NCBI GenBank assembly: GCA_038025085.1
Contig: CM076141.1
Location: 19,284,001 to 19,348,000, forward strand
DNA length: 64,000 nt
Reading direction: 5' to 3'
Source: Tetragonia tetragonoides
Lineage: Eukaryota; Streptophyta; Magnoliopsida; Caryophyllales; Aizoaceae
This document shows, piece by piece, positions 11,742-24,151 of the stretch (positions within the stretch are counted from its first letter, which is position 1; the number at the start of each line of letters is the position of its first letter). The translations under genes were made by a program, and so were the position numbers. The notes under the pieces are model-generated. The model was not told the origin of the DNA. It was given only the letters and a program-made list of their open reading frames with translations, and did no database searches.

Positions 11742-12988
11742 GATGACTAGTTTTTTGTTATAGTATTGTCACAGTAACGGAGACCAAAACTAGGAGTTGT
11801 ACTTTAGAACATGAGATGATTTGCTGGATTTATATAGGTGGGAGATTAAAAATCCTTGAGTGTTGGGAGATGGAGTGTGAAAAAGTGGCCGGGTATAATT
11901 CAAGAAAATAATTCTATAAATTATGGAGGACGAGTAGTTAAATCACCTTTTTATAACCCATTTTAGCCGACTTTTTGATCTTCTATATCTCTACTCAGTA
12001 ACCAGTAGAGAATCTAATAATGTGGGAACAACGCTATGATGACTGCGTTGAAACACTCATTAAAATGATTACGTTAATAAACGTCACATTCGATGGTGGA
12101 TTGTGTTTTAGTCAACAAAATATAGAGTAAGATTCTTTTCAGCTCCAAAATAGGTAAGATTATAATGTGTGAAAATGATATCCATATACCTATACGAAAA
12201 TTAATCGATTTGGATTCGGTCTCAAAAATAAAGCTAAAACTTATTTTGGATTCGATTTGGACTAAAAATGTATTTGTACAAAGTTTTTGGAATAGTATTT
12301 TCACTGGGGTAAAATCAAATCCAAAATCCAGATGAACACCCATAGCCAAATAACATCAACTGACCCCTACATATTATAGTTCTTAAATTGACCCAAACCA
12401 TTTAATTGCCAATATCTCATTGTTCCTATATAAAATATATTCTGCACATGTCAATTTTTGTCCTCTGTTTGCAAGGTGCCATTTTTATGTGGTATGAATG
12501 GCAAAACCGCAAAAGAGTAACATTGACAGGACTACAATTATTGTAATTAGAATTCATGAGATCACGACCATATTTTTACCTTTTTTCAGAGTAACAACGA
12601 TACTGGACAATGTAAGCAATTAATCTTTTGTTGCATGCTATTAGTTTAGCTAACATATGTGATTTAAGCAATGATTCTTATTTAATCGATAATCTTATTT
12701 AATTTCTTATTTAATCGCATTGGATTGGTAACTTGGTTTGGTGGTTGTATGGTAAATAGAGTGACCAATAGAGTGATATACTTTTTTTGTTTTTGGTTTT
12801 TTTGACATTTTTTTTGTTCGTCTGTAAATTTGCTAATATGGCTACAAAAGTCGGGATATTTAAATGTTTAGTACTTTGAAAAAACCCATTGACACCCAAA
12901 AATACCGTCCAAATAAATAAACGATTCACAAAACAGGGGAGGAAATCTAAAAATAACTACTTCCACCTAATATCTATACACTGCTCTC
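11742..12988. other. spacer between two minus-strand F-box copies
   Basis: Holds the TATA-like element of copy D and then about 1.1 kb of AT-rich sequence. Four RTTGTTCC/RTAACAAC-type words are present. No convincing coding frame on either strand. Confidence 0.45.
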
Positions 12989-14304
12989 TTAGTCAATGTC
13001 CTCAAGGCGATAGAAGCGGCTGAACGTTTCTTTGCCCAGAAACTCAGCAAAAAAACCCAACTCACGCCTACATAGCCTAATAAGTTCCTTCAAGGGTTCG
13101 TGGGGGCAATCATTTGGATCAAGGTTAGGCCAATGGAATGGGTAGTGAGACACCCAAGTTGTTTTGTGACGATAAAGGCTGCTCCTCATCTCTTGTAAAC
13201 CATCTTCACCCAATTTATCAGAAGCAGAAAGCAGCATGATCGCACCCTCTTTAAACTTAGTGTCATCATCAGCCAGCATGTATATTGTGCTCAGCATGTA
13301 TTCTGCCCTCGCATGCCCATTTTCATATGCACGTTGTAACCAGTACTCACCGATTCTAGTCCTGAATAACATGAAATAATAGAACTGCAAATCATTTAAC
13401 AAAAATAAAGTCAGATTTATATTAATTTTACCAAGCAGAAGTACCAAATAACAATTGATGAATGTCTTACCAATCCTCTGAAGTACATGGCGTCTGGGTT
13501 TCCACCCTTTACACACTTCTTTAGATTGTCCAACAGTGTTTGGTTAAATAAAGGGCACTGAAGAATATTGTTCCACCTCACTCTTTTCAGAATCTCCTTT
13601 TCATCACCAAGCGTCCTAATTGTCGTGCAACTAACAAAAAGTATGGATAAATCTTCAAACAAACCTTCTAATTCTGATGTTTAATATAATTCAATTTATG
13701 TATCAATAATCAATACAGAAACAATAAACAGAAAGAAAATTTATTTGCAATTCTGACGACCATTTTTTATTTGAGGCTAATTAAAATGTTACTGTTGTTG
13801 CGATAAAAAGAAAATTATGTTACTGTTGTTCCTATAAAATACATTCATTTGACATTTAAAATATTGAAATATTAAAAATAATGAAACAAAATCAGAGTTT
13901 CCTATTCCTCCAGCATTTTCAGCCACTTGGTTTGAATAATTTCACATTTCAGCAAATCAATATAAATAAAAATATAAAGTCATGGAGACCAATCATGCAA
14001 TGGTTCACGTAAGATCAATAGATAAATTCCCAAGCTAATTAAACAGCAACAAATAATCACATGTTTTATATTCAAATTTAGGGGTATTAAGAAATCTGAA
14101 ACTAATATCTGGAATCATTATAATCATTATATAGGAGGAGGAAATGACATAAGGTGTCAAAACTAAATTTAAAAAAATTTACCTTGATTTTAAACTCAAA
14201 TAATCTTTGCAAGAATCAGTGGCCACCCTCCCCATTATCTCTCTCAATACATCATTATCAAGCATAGTTAGAAGAGTGTTGCCTGCCATTTCAATTTCAG
14301 CCAT
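12989..14304 (-). CDS. F-box protein with Sel1-like repeat, copy E, intact
   Basis: Exons are 14183-14304, 13471-13630 and 12989-13384, with GT-AG introns in the same phases as the paralogues; the product is 225 residues. Exon 1 gives LTMLDNDVLREIMGRVATDS (F-box helix core). Exon 2 (160 nt) gives LKRVRWNNILQCPLF and GNPDAMYFRGL. Exon 3 gives RIGEYWLQRAYENGHARAEY, then LPMSS-like helices replaced here by AIMLLSASDKLGEDGLQEMR, then FHWPNLDPNDCP and CRRELGFFAEFLGK. It is the cleanest member of the group and served as the reference for spotting lesions in the others. Expected role: SCF substrate receptor in nucleus or cytoplasm, partner unknown. Its upstream region has three copies of the repeat module at 14565-14760. 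Confidence 0.85.
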
Positions 14305-14564
14305 CGAATTTCACTCGAATTTCACTCTGAGACGGTTTGTGAGAGAAACTTTGTTTTTGTGAGAAACCTTTTTTTGTGAGAGAAACTTTGAAGTGGGACA
14401 AAGGTCAGTATATTTGAACTTATCAATAAACGGATGTCAAGATAATCCTTGGTAATTCTTTCTTTTATATTTCAGATTAGTGGGATTGAAGTTCGTTTTG
14501 ATTCCCCATGGTGCCGTACTGCCATGGACCATCCTTTAAGATGTGATGTTTCGTATTTTATGCA

Positions 14565-14765
14565 GCAAATTATGTTTTTCTTGGAACAATGGAATTTTAA
14601 CACCGCTTAAATTGGTTTTAATTTTCACATTGTTTTGGTTTCCTTGGAACAATGGAACTTTGTCACTCTTTAAAACAATTTAATTTTCACACGTTTTTGA
14701 TTTCCTTGAAACAATGGAACTTTGACACCGCTTAAACCTGCTTTAATTTTCCATACGCTATTTAT
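14565..14765 (-). promoter_or_regulatory. three tandem ~62-bp upstream modules
   Basis: Three imperfect copies (near 14578, 14640 and 14702) share CTTGGAACAATGGAACTTTG, followed by ACACCGCTTAAA and TTTTAATTTTC. They start 260 bp upstream of the copy E start codon. Matching modules lie upstream of the F-box gene at 6559. Confidence 0.5.
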
Positions 14766-14954
14766 TATTTTCCTGCATTCATTAATTGTAATTGATGAAT
14801 TATTTTTAAAGTGTTACCTTTAAGAAAAATAATAATTATGTATTGTTGAAAAAAGCATTATGAACAAATATTGCTAAAAAAACATGTAAATTATTAAAAA
14901 TTCAGATTGTAGAGTGTTTCGCATCTTTCCGGTGATAGTTATTTGTAAATTGAG

Positions 14955-15010
14955 CAGGGGCGAAACCAGGATAAATTTTTTTTGGGGGCCGACATAATAT
15001 GAGCTCGCTC
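14955..15010. mobile_element. orphan hAT-like MITE end
   Basis: CAGGGGCGAAACCAGGAT followed by GGGGGCCGAC matches the terminal region of the MITE at 9413-9810. No partner end was found up to 17.8 kb. It sits immediately before the 168-bp array. Confidence 0.6.
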
Positions 15011-15099
15011 GAACAATTAATTCACGCAATTGTTTGAATTCAGACTTTAAAATATGAGAGGCGCTTACAATGCAACGAGGGGTTCATACCATTCCGGTG

Positions 15100-17170
15100 A
15101 TACCTAAAAAGTGAGCCGGAGACGTATAAATCACTATGTGTATTTCACTTTGTGTAATTCATATTTTAGTGTAATTAGCTTCAAATAAGCACTTACGACA
15201 ACAAGAACCCATAGGCTCTTCTCAATCCAACTACCTACAAAGTGAGTCGGAGACGTCTATGTCACTTTGGTAATTGGTTTTACTCACTTATTATCATTAT
15301 CTATACCTATTTTCACTATGTGTATTTCATACTTTAGTGTAATTAGCTTCCAATAAGCACTTACGACAACAAGAGCCCGTAGGCTCTTCTCAATCCAACT
15401 ACCTACAAAGTGAGCCGGAGACGTCTATGTCACTTTGGTAATTGGTTTTACTCACTTATTACCATTATCTATACCTATTTCCACTATGTGTATTTCATAT
15501 TTTAGTGTAATTAGCTTCCAATAAGCACTTACGACAACAAGAGCCCGTAGGCTCTTCTCAATCCAACTACCTACAAAGTGAGCCGGAGACGTCTATGTCA
15601 CTTTGGAAATTGATTTTACTCACTTATTATCGTTATCTATACCTATTTACACTATGTGTATTTCATATTTTAGTGTAATTAGCTTCCAATAAGCACTTAC
15701 GACAACAAGAGCCCGTAGGCTTTCTCAATCCAACTACCTACAAAGTGAGCCGGAGACGTCTAAATCACTTTGGAAATTGATTTTACTCACTTATTATCAT
15801 TATCTATACCTATGTCCACTATGCGTATTTCATATTTTAGTGTAATTAGCTTCCAATAAGCACTTACGACAACAAGAGCCCGTAGGCTCTTCTCAATCCA
15901 ACTACCTACAAAGTGAGCCGGAGACGTCTATGTCACTTTGAAAATTGGTTTTACTCAATTATTATCATTATCTTTACCTATTTCCACTATGTGTATTTCA
16001 TATTTTAGTGTAATTAGCTTCCAATAAGCACTTACGACAACAAGAGCCCGTAGGCTCTTCTCAATCCAACTACCTACAAAGTGAGCCGGAGACGTCTAAA
16101 TCACTTTGGAAGTTGGTTTTACTCACTTATTATAATTATCTATACCTATTTACACTATGTGTATTTCATAGTTTAGTGTGATTAGCTTCCAATAAGCACT
16201 TACGACAGCAAGAGTCCGTAGGTTCTTCTCAATCCAACTACCTACAAAGTGAGCCGGAGAAGTCTAAATCACTTTAAAAATTGGTTTTACTCACTTATTA
16301 TCATTATCTATACCTATTTACACTATGTGTATTTCATACTTTAGTGTAATTAGCTTCCAATAAGCACTTATGACAACAAGAGTCCGTAGGCTCTTCTCAA
16401 TCCAACTACCTACAAAGTGAGCCGGAGAAGTCTAAATCACTTTGGAAATTAGTTTTACTCGCTTATTATCATTATCTATACCTATTTCCACTATGTGTAT
16501 TTCATATTTTAGTGTAATTAGCTTCCAATAAGCACATACGACAACAAGAACCCTTTGGCTCTTCTTAATCCAACTACCTACAAAGTGAGCCGGAGACGTC
16601 TAAATCACTTTGGAAATTGGTTTTACTTACTTATTATCATTATCTATACCTATTTCCACTATGTGTATTTCATATTTTAGTGTAATTAGCTTCCAATAAG
16701 CACTTACGACAACAAGAGTCCGTAGGCTCTTCTTAGTCCAACTATCTACAAAGTGAGCCGGAGACGTCTAAATCACTTTGAAAATTGGTTTTACTCACTT
16801 ATTATCATTATCTATACCTATTTCCACTATGTGTATTTCATACTTTAATGTCATTAGCTTCCAATAAGCACATACGACAACAAGAGCCCGTAGGCTCTTC
16901 TCAATCCAACTACCTACAAAGTGAGCCGGAGACGTTTAAATCACTTTGGAAATTGGGTTTACTCACTTATTATCATTTTCTATACCTATGTCCACTATGT
17001 GTATTTCATATTTTAGTGTAATTATCTTCCAATAAGCACTTACGACAACAACAGTCCGTAGGCTCTTCTCAATCCAACTACTTACAAAGTGAGTCGGAGA
17101 AGTCTAAATCACTTTGAAAATTGGTATTATTCACTTATTATCATTATCTATATCTATGTCCACCATGTGT
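15100..17170. repeat. 168-bp tandem array, about 12 units
   Basis: The GTGAG.CGGAGA anchor begins at 15242, 15410, 15578, 15745, 15913, 16081, 16249, 16417, 16585, 16753, 16921 and 17089. That is a spacing of 168 bp (once 167), with a degenerate leading unit at 15111. Each unit contains the perfect 7-bp inverted repeat AAGAGCCCGTAGGCTCTT, or a mutated form, 30-50 bp before the anchor. Divergence is mostly point substitutions with almost no indels. Confidence 0.97.
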
Positions 17171-17199
17171 ATTTTAAATTCTATTCATTATCTTCCATT

Positions 17200-17827
17200 A
17201 TAGCACTTACGACGAATGAGAGTGAAACATTGGTAATTATTGACAAATAAAGTGATGAAAAATCTTTCATTGAAGTTGTATAATCCAGTAAGATCAATAT
17301 TCATAACATGTTAATTCTTGCAATTTAAACATTATTTCTTAAAATAGTAAAATTATTTTCCCGTAGAAGTGGTAACGATTACCTAGTTAAGATTGTACAA
17401 TTCTCCTAAACATATATTGCATTCCCTTTAAAGTGTAAAAAGGCTCTTAAACATATGTTTATATGTCTCGTAGTCAGGGAAAAAAAACGCTTCATTGCTC
17501 TAGGGGGGAAAATGCGGTCTTGGACCCTTGGTACATGGTGAAATAGATTACACACTATGTTTAGTAACAACATTAATTGTTTTCAATTGTTGATTTGAAA
17601 TAAGAACGATACGCTTACACGTAATTCAACACTTGGCTCCTCCATTTTCAGGGGTTGTTCCCAGTCAATTAAATGCATGTCTATGACATTTGGCTATTAA
17701 AATTCCCAAGTGCGAGGTTATTCTCTTCTAAATTATTACTACTCTTTGAAGTTGTGAACAATTGACCCAGTTCCTCTGTTTTCTTACTAGTCTTCCATTG
17801 TTCAAGTCACCAACTTGCGTATAAGCG
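17200..17827. other. spacer and upstream region of the next F-box gene
   Basis: No gene seen. The last 100 bp before the start codon at 17828 contain a CCATTGTTC word and no clear TATA box. Confidence 0.4.
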
Positions 17828-18805
17828 ATGGCCTTATATGTGAGTTTAACCGATATCCCACGATTTTTGTTGATCGACATTATGTGCCTAGTGGCATCTT
17901 CCTCCCCTGCGGATTACGCCAACTTGCGAATAAGGTTTGAATAACTATATTTGAGACAATACTAAGGTTATGTTTAGTTTTGTGTTTGAACAATAGTTTA
18001 TTTATATATAAGTACTTACTTTAATGGTTTGATCCATGTACATTACGATAATATGTGATAGTTGTTTCTTAAAATAACTTGATAAATCATTCTATTTGAC
18101 AATTACAGTTCGAGGTTGTTCAATCAAATTGGCTTGGATGACCATGTCCTCCGAAAAATTTCTTTTGACTCTTATGCACTCGAGACCGAGCTTTTATATG
18201 ACCCAATCCCTTGGAGCCTTCGAGAATTGCTAAGGAATTCTGCTAACTTGGGCAACCCTTCCGCATTGTTCTACGTGGGCTTGGTAATATCCTATGAAAC
18301 GGTCCATAAAGATTAATAAATTTTTGTCATGCATTATATTATTTGATATTCATTCCCCATTTTGTAAATATTAATGTTTGTCCAGATTAAATACTTTTTC
18401 CGTGGCCGCTACAATGAGGGATTAACTTTCTTTGAAAGAGGAGCCGCAATAGGTCATCCTAGGTCAATGTACTTCTTAAGCATTATTCTGATGTGTAGTG
18501 GTGATGGACAATCCGCGACGAGAGGAATTGAAATGATGGGCAAAGCCGCAAGTAACCTAACGGGACTAGGCATTATACAATGTCGCCAATTTTGTTATAG
18601 GTTTTGTCCCCTCGTCTGTCTTTCTCCACCCCCAATACCAGAATATACGTGGCCATTTTTGTTTTGTGACGATGCTATGGTTCATGATCCAGATAGGAAT
18701 TGGGATGAGGGGGATAATTTCAATGCTCAAGTGGAGGATAGGGGTCCACATTGCCCTGTGTGTAGGAGTCGCCAGGAAGAACGTTTCTTTAAAGAACATG
18801 CATAA
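17828..18805 (+). CDS. F-box/Sel1-like protein, second subgroup, copy F, intact
   Basis: Exons are 17828-17934, 18109-18283 and 18386-18805; the product is 233 residues. Exon 1 holds the F-box (LTDIPRFLLIDIMCLVASSS). Exon 2 holds LDDHVLRKISFDSYALE and LGNPSALFYVGL. Exon 3 holds FERGAAIGHPRSMYFLSIIL and RGIEMMGKAASNLTGLGII, a Sel1-like repeat, then HDPDRNWDEGDNF. It ends in a Cys/His-rich tail, HCPVCRSRQEERFF, which defines this subgroup against the CRREL..FAE tail of the other. Exon 2 is 15 nt longer than the 160-nt exon of the first subgroup. Splice sites are canonical. Predicted role is SCF substrate recognition; whether the C-x2-C tail binds metal is unknown. Confidence 0.82.
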
Positions 18806-19705
18806 ACGTTTTACATGTAACATAATAACTTCTATAAGTTTGTTGTGTGATAACCATGTTTATTTATGTTTGCTGTGTAAATTTGAATTAAAATTTTTTA
18901 CCTTTTTCTTGTCTACATAATTTTGCAATTCGCAATAGCCCGCAGCATAAGGGCAAGCATTTTTAACGAACGTAATGATTATCAATAGAGTTAAAGAGAT
19001 CGGTAGCCACATGCCCATATGCAATCAATATTTTTAACCTCGCAATATTAAAGGAACAACATTTGACCAACGATATGCATAAAATATTTCTTTTGGTGTA
19101 TATAGGAGGAACAAAAGATTTAAAGAAACAGTTTTTTGGTTGGAAAAGTCATATGTAGAATTAATTTAAATTTTTTTTTATATGTTTAATAACAATCATT
19201 TATGACCACAGAATAAAATATAGTATTGTTATTAAGCTGCAAAAGAAGAGTTGGATTTTGGCGTTTTCTCATTTTGGCGGAAAAGTCTACGTCACTTAAG
19301 TTAATAAAAGAATTGTTACAAACTTTCAGAGCATTTATTTTCCAACAATTCCAATTCCATGGGAACAACATAACAACGTCTTTTGCTATCATTGTCATGC
19401 ATGTACTTTGACTCCCATGAGGCCGACACGTTATTCCTAGGGATTCGTTCCATTGTTCTTTTTTTGCGGGAAAATGACCGCCATTTTCTCCATTTATCCT
19501 AATCTTTCATAACATATTCCATTTACATAGTAACAACAAAAAAGTTAACATAATACTCCAAAACAAAAAAAAAGAAGCTTTCCTTTAATTTGTAAACCCT
19601 CACGTGATTTGGTTTCAGGTTGCCTATAAATATGTAGCGATGGCAAAGGTTAGAGATAAATACTAGCACACACATCAAGCCTTTTTCACAAAACCTAAAG
19701 TCCAT
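18806..19705. other. spacer
   Basis: AT-rich 3' flank of copy F. It contains AGGAACAACA (near 19054) and GGGAACAACA (near 19362) words. No convincing gene on either strand. Confidence 0.4.
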
Positions 19706-19709
19706 TCGA

Positions 19710-19974
19710 AATGGTGAAGAGTAAATCAAGAGAGGGCGTGAGTCGAGAAAGCTTGAGATTAGGATATTCATGAGGGAACTAATGCACCGGACATGAAGTC
19801 TGACTGTTGGGCGTATCATCGAGAACTGCTACTTGGAGACAACAACGCTGAGTAAGATGTGCGATGAAGAGCACAACCTTCTCTACCTTGGGCTCATAAA
19901 ACCTGAATCGAGGGAGATGTTTAGAAGATTTGCTCCCCTTCCTGTTGCGGATGATATTCTGATTAAGCATGAGG
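19710..19974 (+). other. coding-like stretch, unrecognised, broken
   Basis: A frame reading SKMCDEEHNLLYLGLIKPES, then FRRFAPLPVADDILIKHE, runs into a canonical GTAAG donor at about 19975. A TGA lies about 20 codons into the frame. It looks like an exon of a decayed gene, but no family is recognised. Confidence 0.25.
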
Positions 19975-20374
19975 TAAGAAGGTCTGAAAGGCTTAACAAT
20001 GGAATATGAACACTGAAATTTGTCTGAGCTTCAGACGAACAACAGTAAACAGTAAACTACGTAGTAAGACCATCTGTTTACATCTGTTGGAGGTGGATAA
20101 CGCCTTTTGTAAGTAAGCATTATTCGTATTTAATTACTAGGGTCATCTGTTAGATATGGATTCCTTTTGTAAGCAAGTATTATTCGTAATCGTATGTACG
20201 TGAGTCATCTTTAATTGTTCTTAAGTTGGTGTTGGCATCAGATTTGTTTGTTGTTTTTGGATCTGATGTGATTTCCATTTTGGTAATTGATGTAAGTGGA
20301 ATTTGTTTAATATATTGAAGCATTTTGGAGTACATTTTGCCTGTCCATGTTTGAGTTCTTATTAATTTTTGTAC

Positions 20375-20810
20375 AATGAAATTTATAGTAACAACGTACA
20401 AGCACGAAGTAATTTACACGAAATACCAAAAGATACCAAAGCCAAGATTATAACATTGACTATCCTCTTCAGAAATGTAATTACAATTTTTATTACATTT
20501 ACATTGACCAGGACAGGATGAAATGCTAGCCAACAAACCACCACTGCTAAATTGATAGTAACAACGTACAAGCACGAAGTTTTGTGAGTCACATGCTCGC
20601 TACCCCATGAGTAGACCGGTGCCCCAATATTATGGAATACATCTTAAATTTTTTTAGTTGCTATTAATTTTTGTACAATGAAATTGATAGTAACAAACGT
20701 ACAAGCACGAAGTTTTTTGCACGTATATTGCTCGAAATACCATTAATTTTTTATGGAGATGGCATTGATAGTAAGAACGTACAAGCACGAAGCATTTTTC
20801 ACGAAATACC
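20375..20810. repeat. four dispersed copies of a ~28-bp motif
   Basis: ATAGTAACAACGTACAAGCA followed by CGAAGT occurs near 20388, 20555, 20685 and 20768 with one or two changes each. Three copies are followed by CACG and then GAAATACCAAA. Confidence 0.85.
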
Positions 20811-20819
20811 AAAGGACTA

Positions 20820-22140
20820 AATTAAATTAAGGAGACCAAGGGATAATTTTGTAGGCGCTAAATAATTTAAGAAGACCTAAGAGATAATTTTGCAGGCACT
20901 AAAATTGCGTCAAATTGAAGTCCTTCAATTTAAACAAATCATCGCTCCTTAGAATGAAATTTAGAGATCCACAAAACTTGCAACCCGCAAATTATCAATG
21001 AAATTTATTTGGTATACAAATATGTTGGGGAAGCTACCGAATACAAATATGCTGGCCTCCCCCATCTTCATGTTACTGATTAAAGACCCGCGCGTCTCAG
21101 GTTTGAATCTTGCTGGAGTATTTTTGTCACTTTTTCCGTTTCTTTCTTTATTCATTTCATTTTCCTTTTAGTTTGTCCTTCAGTTCATTCTCTCACTTTT
21201 CGTTTCTTGCTCTTTTAAACAAATCATATTAACTTTGTTTTGTATTTAGTAGTTTTAAAGCTCGTGCGATGCACAGTTTACGCTAAATACTATAGTAATA
21301 TTGTTCATTCATTATATAGACACTGAAGTATATAGATACCGAAATACAAGGCGAAAGCTAATTTTTAATTCATTATAACCGTCCACATTTTATATTTAAC
21401 CCGCTGAAAAACTATGTACAATTTTAATTTCATATATATTGCATTTTCTTATATATATTTTTTTTGATAATTAGTGTATCATTTATTAATAATTAGATAA
21501 ACTACCAAAATAGTAGCTATCTTATGAAATACACTATAGGCGGACATCCATCCTAGCATCATAAAATCAAAACCACCCCCACCTTCCAGGAAGGGTTGAG
21601 CGGAAAGATTGTAATCATGTGCTTGAACATGACCAAATTACAAGAAAATAGTAGCAAATGGGCAAAATACTCCTGCATGAGTACACAAATTACAGCTCAT
21701 ATGGTATACCACTAGGAGAAAGAGCACATAAATTGTTTCCATGATTTTGTTGCACATAACGTAGTTTCACTGTCCCCCCACCGTTAGTCCACCACGAAAG
21801 CTACCAAAGAGACCACACCAAAACCAATGCTTATAGCAAGCCATGAAAGAACATTTCCTCTCCAGCAAAAACTCATGCATTCTCTTATTAATTCATTGTA
21901 TTTACTATATCAAACTTTTGTGACCGATATATCTCACTAAGTTGTAATAAGGTTCATCTATATTTTTGCAACAACTTTACTTTTAGTCTTTATTTATCTC
22001 GACGTAATAATTAATTGATAAAGTTTTCTAAGACTAAATCCTCGCTTAAGTGGCGCATCTTATCTTTGCTTAGGTTTCTATTTTGGGTTCTTTTAGTTAA
22101 TAGTTCTTGGTGGCTTTACCCAAGTGCTTACTTTTTGTTG
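20820..22140. other. spacer with transposon scraps
   Basis: A tRNA-like phrase (GCGCGTCTCAGGTTTGAATC) lies near 21090. A CTCGTGCGATGCAC phrase near 21262 resembles the short GC-rich hairpin near some Helitron ends. No gene. Confidence 0.35.
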
Positions 22141-22154
22141 TAATACTTATGATA

Positions 22155-22530
22155 ACAACAAGAGATGGCACTGGGCACGGCACAGGCACGGAAAAAGCAC
22201 GAGCACAGATGACTGGCCTGGATTGGGCCCGGGCCTGGATTTTGAATAGAAAGCACGGTGGGGCACGGTCAGGCACGACACGATATGGCACGACAAAAAT
22301 TTTAATATTATTTAAAAAAAGCATGGGCACGGCACGCAGGACACGAGCACGACACGCCAAAAGCACGAGCTCGGGGACGATCTGGGCCTACCTTTTGGAA
22401 GAGCAGGCACGACACGCCATGACACGCCATGACACGCCACGAAGCACGACAACTATAAGCACCGCACGACACGACACTGTTTCGAAGCACGAAGGCGTGG
22501 CACGAGCACGGCCCGAGCACGACACGAAGT
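22155..22530. repeat. GC-rich degenerate GCACGACACG repeat island
   Basis: About 375 bp built from variants of GGCACGGCACG and GCACGACACG in an otherwise AT-rich region. It is open in several frames on both strands because of its composition, so long frames here are not evidence of genes. A non-autonomous transposon remnant is likely, but no clear terminal repeat was found. Confidence 0.7.
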
Positions 22531-22539
22531 CATCTTTAA

Positions 22540-23219
22540 TAACCACGATTTACTTTTATACATAAGTCACCACTATTATTCACAGAAAGTCATCGCGTCC
22601 TACCGATGGACGGTTTTATATAAATTTATTTGAAGTACATTGATAGCTTGGAAAAATTAAAATACTTTATTCTATATCATGAATTGATATAATATTGAAT
22701 TATATATTATATTAAATTAATTTATTAAACTCCTTTTGAAAATTCTATTGGTAGTAGGTCGATTGATTAATTAGTCCACGTGAATGGACCAAAAATACAT
22801 TTTTGTGGGAACAACATAGTATTGTAGTCAATATTGAATACTTTTAACAATGTTTCATGAAACAACGTTTTAATGGGAACAACTTACAAGAGGATATCAG
22901 TTTAGAACGTGAGCTGAATAACTTTTTGAAAAGGCGGGTTTCTTAATTGTGAGGGGTTGCGTTTTTAAAATCGTTATATGAAAAGACTTCCCAATAAATA
23001 CCAGTCTCATTCTCATGTTTATATCCACATTTTCAGTTCACTTGTTCCAATTGTGTTTTACTATCCCTATTTTTCCCCAGCCCCTACCCTTCTGGTTTTA
23101 GATAGCTAATTACCCAATAGCCCCAAATTAAATTCAGTTGTTCCCATTTAGGATTCTAAACCTTTATTCTTCCCCATCTATGAACCTTCTCTGTTTGAGA
23201 TAGTTACCAAACGTCCCCA
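22540..23219. other. spacer and upstream region of copy G
   Basis: No gene. Three GGGAACAAC/GTTGTTCCC words lie here, one about 85 bp before the start codon of the next F-box copy. Confidence 0.4.
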
Positions 23220-24151
23220 ATGAAGCGTTTCCCATTGATAGACATTGACGTTGGGCTACTGTCCAAAATAGCTTGCCAAGTCGCACGCAATTCTTTGGAG
23301 GATCTTGCCAACTTGAAGCAAAGGTATATGTGTTGTTATTGCTTATTTATGACTTTAAATATGAAGACATTATGATCATACTCTTTCATAATAATGATGT
23401 ATGAATTTGCTTGATTGTATATTAGACATCCTAATAATGAAAGTTCTAGATTGTATGAATTGATCATGACTCATCTTTGTGAAATGGTGATTTTTATTAA
23501 ATTAGTCGTTTTTAACAGTTGCAGGAAATTTAACGAAATTTGTGAGGAGAAAGAAGTCCTACGGCATGTTTGCATGGATAGACTTGGTTCACGTCCCAAT
23601 TTCGATGAGAACCGAAATTCCTTTGTAACTGATTGCATCAACGCAGGCAATGTTCTATGATGGGATGGTAAGGGTAGGCTCCTTTATTTATGAATATAGT
23701 GCACATATCTATGTTATCAACATTAATTTCAATATTTATTTTCTAGACAAAATACTTTGATCAATACCAATTTTCGGCGGGAGAAAAATCTCTGGAAGAA
23801 GCAGTGGCACATGGTCATCTTATGGCATCGTATGTGTTGAGCCTTCTCCTAATGTGTAAGGGCAAAGACTTGTCTATCGAAAGAGGAGTTCATATGATGG
23901 GGAAGGCAGCGTTAGAGCTTGGAGGAGCGGGCATTGTAAAGTGTCGACTAAAGGTGTATGAATTTTGTCCTATTTTAGTCCGACTTCTTTTGAAATGACC
24001 GTTTTTGGTCTGTAATGACGTGGAGGAGCACGACCAAGACATTTTATGGTTTGAAGATGACTGGTTCTATGAAACTTTGAAGGACATGGGTCCTACATGT
24101 TTTATTTGTCGAAGTGCTCGAGAGCTTAGATTTTTTAGAAAATTTGTTTGA
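23220..24151 (+). pseudogene. F-box/Sel1-like, second subgroup, copy G, frameshifted
   Basis: Exons by homology are 23220-23323 (F-box, LIDIDVGLLSKIACQVARNS), 23519-23667 and 23747-24151. Exon 2 has lost about ten bases where its sister at 43301 encodes GNASAMLYDGM: here GGCAATGTTCTATGATGGGATG runs straight into a TGA at 23658. Exon 3 has an in-frame TGA at 23996-23998 exactly where W of the WPFL motif is expected (TGG to TGA), after which the frame continues to a family-like ARELRFFRKFV end. Both splice junctions are intact. Sister copy: 43301-44242, which shares the MKR start and LMCKGDNLSLKRGV-like helix. Confidence 0.88.

Noticed and set aside
16785..17021. 78-codon frame in the 168-bp array
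   Set aside because: Periodic translation of the repeat; not conserved between units.
21255..21300. Helitron end
   Set aside because: Only a short GTGCGATGCAC phrase; no TC start or CTRR end could be fixed.
22097..22565. Long overlapping frames on both strands
   Set aside because: Caused by the stop-poor GCACGACACG composition.
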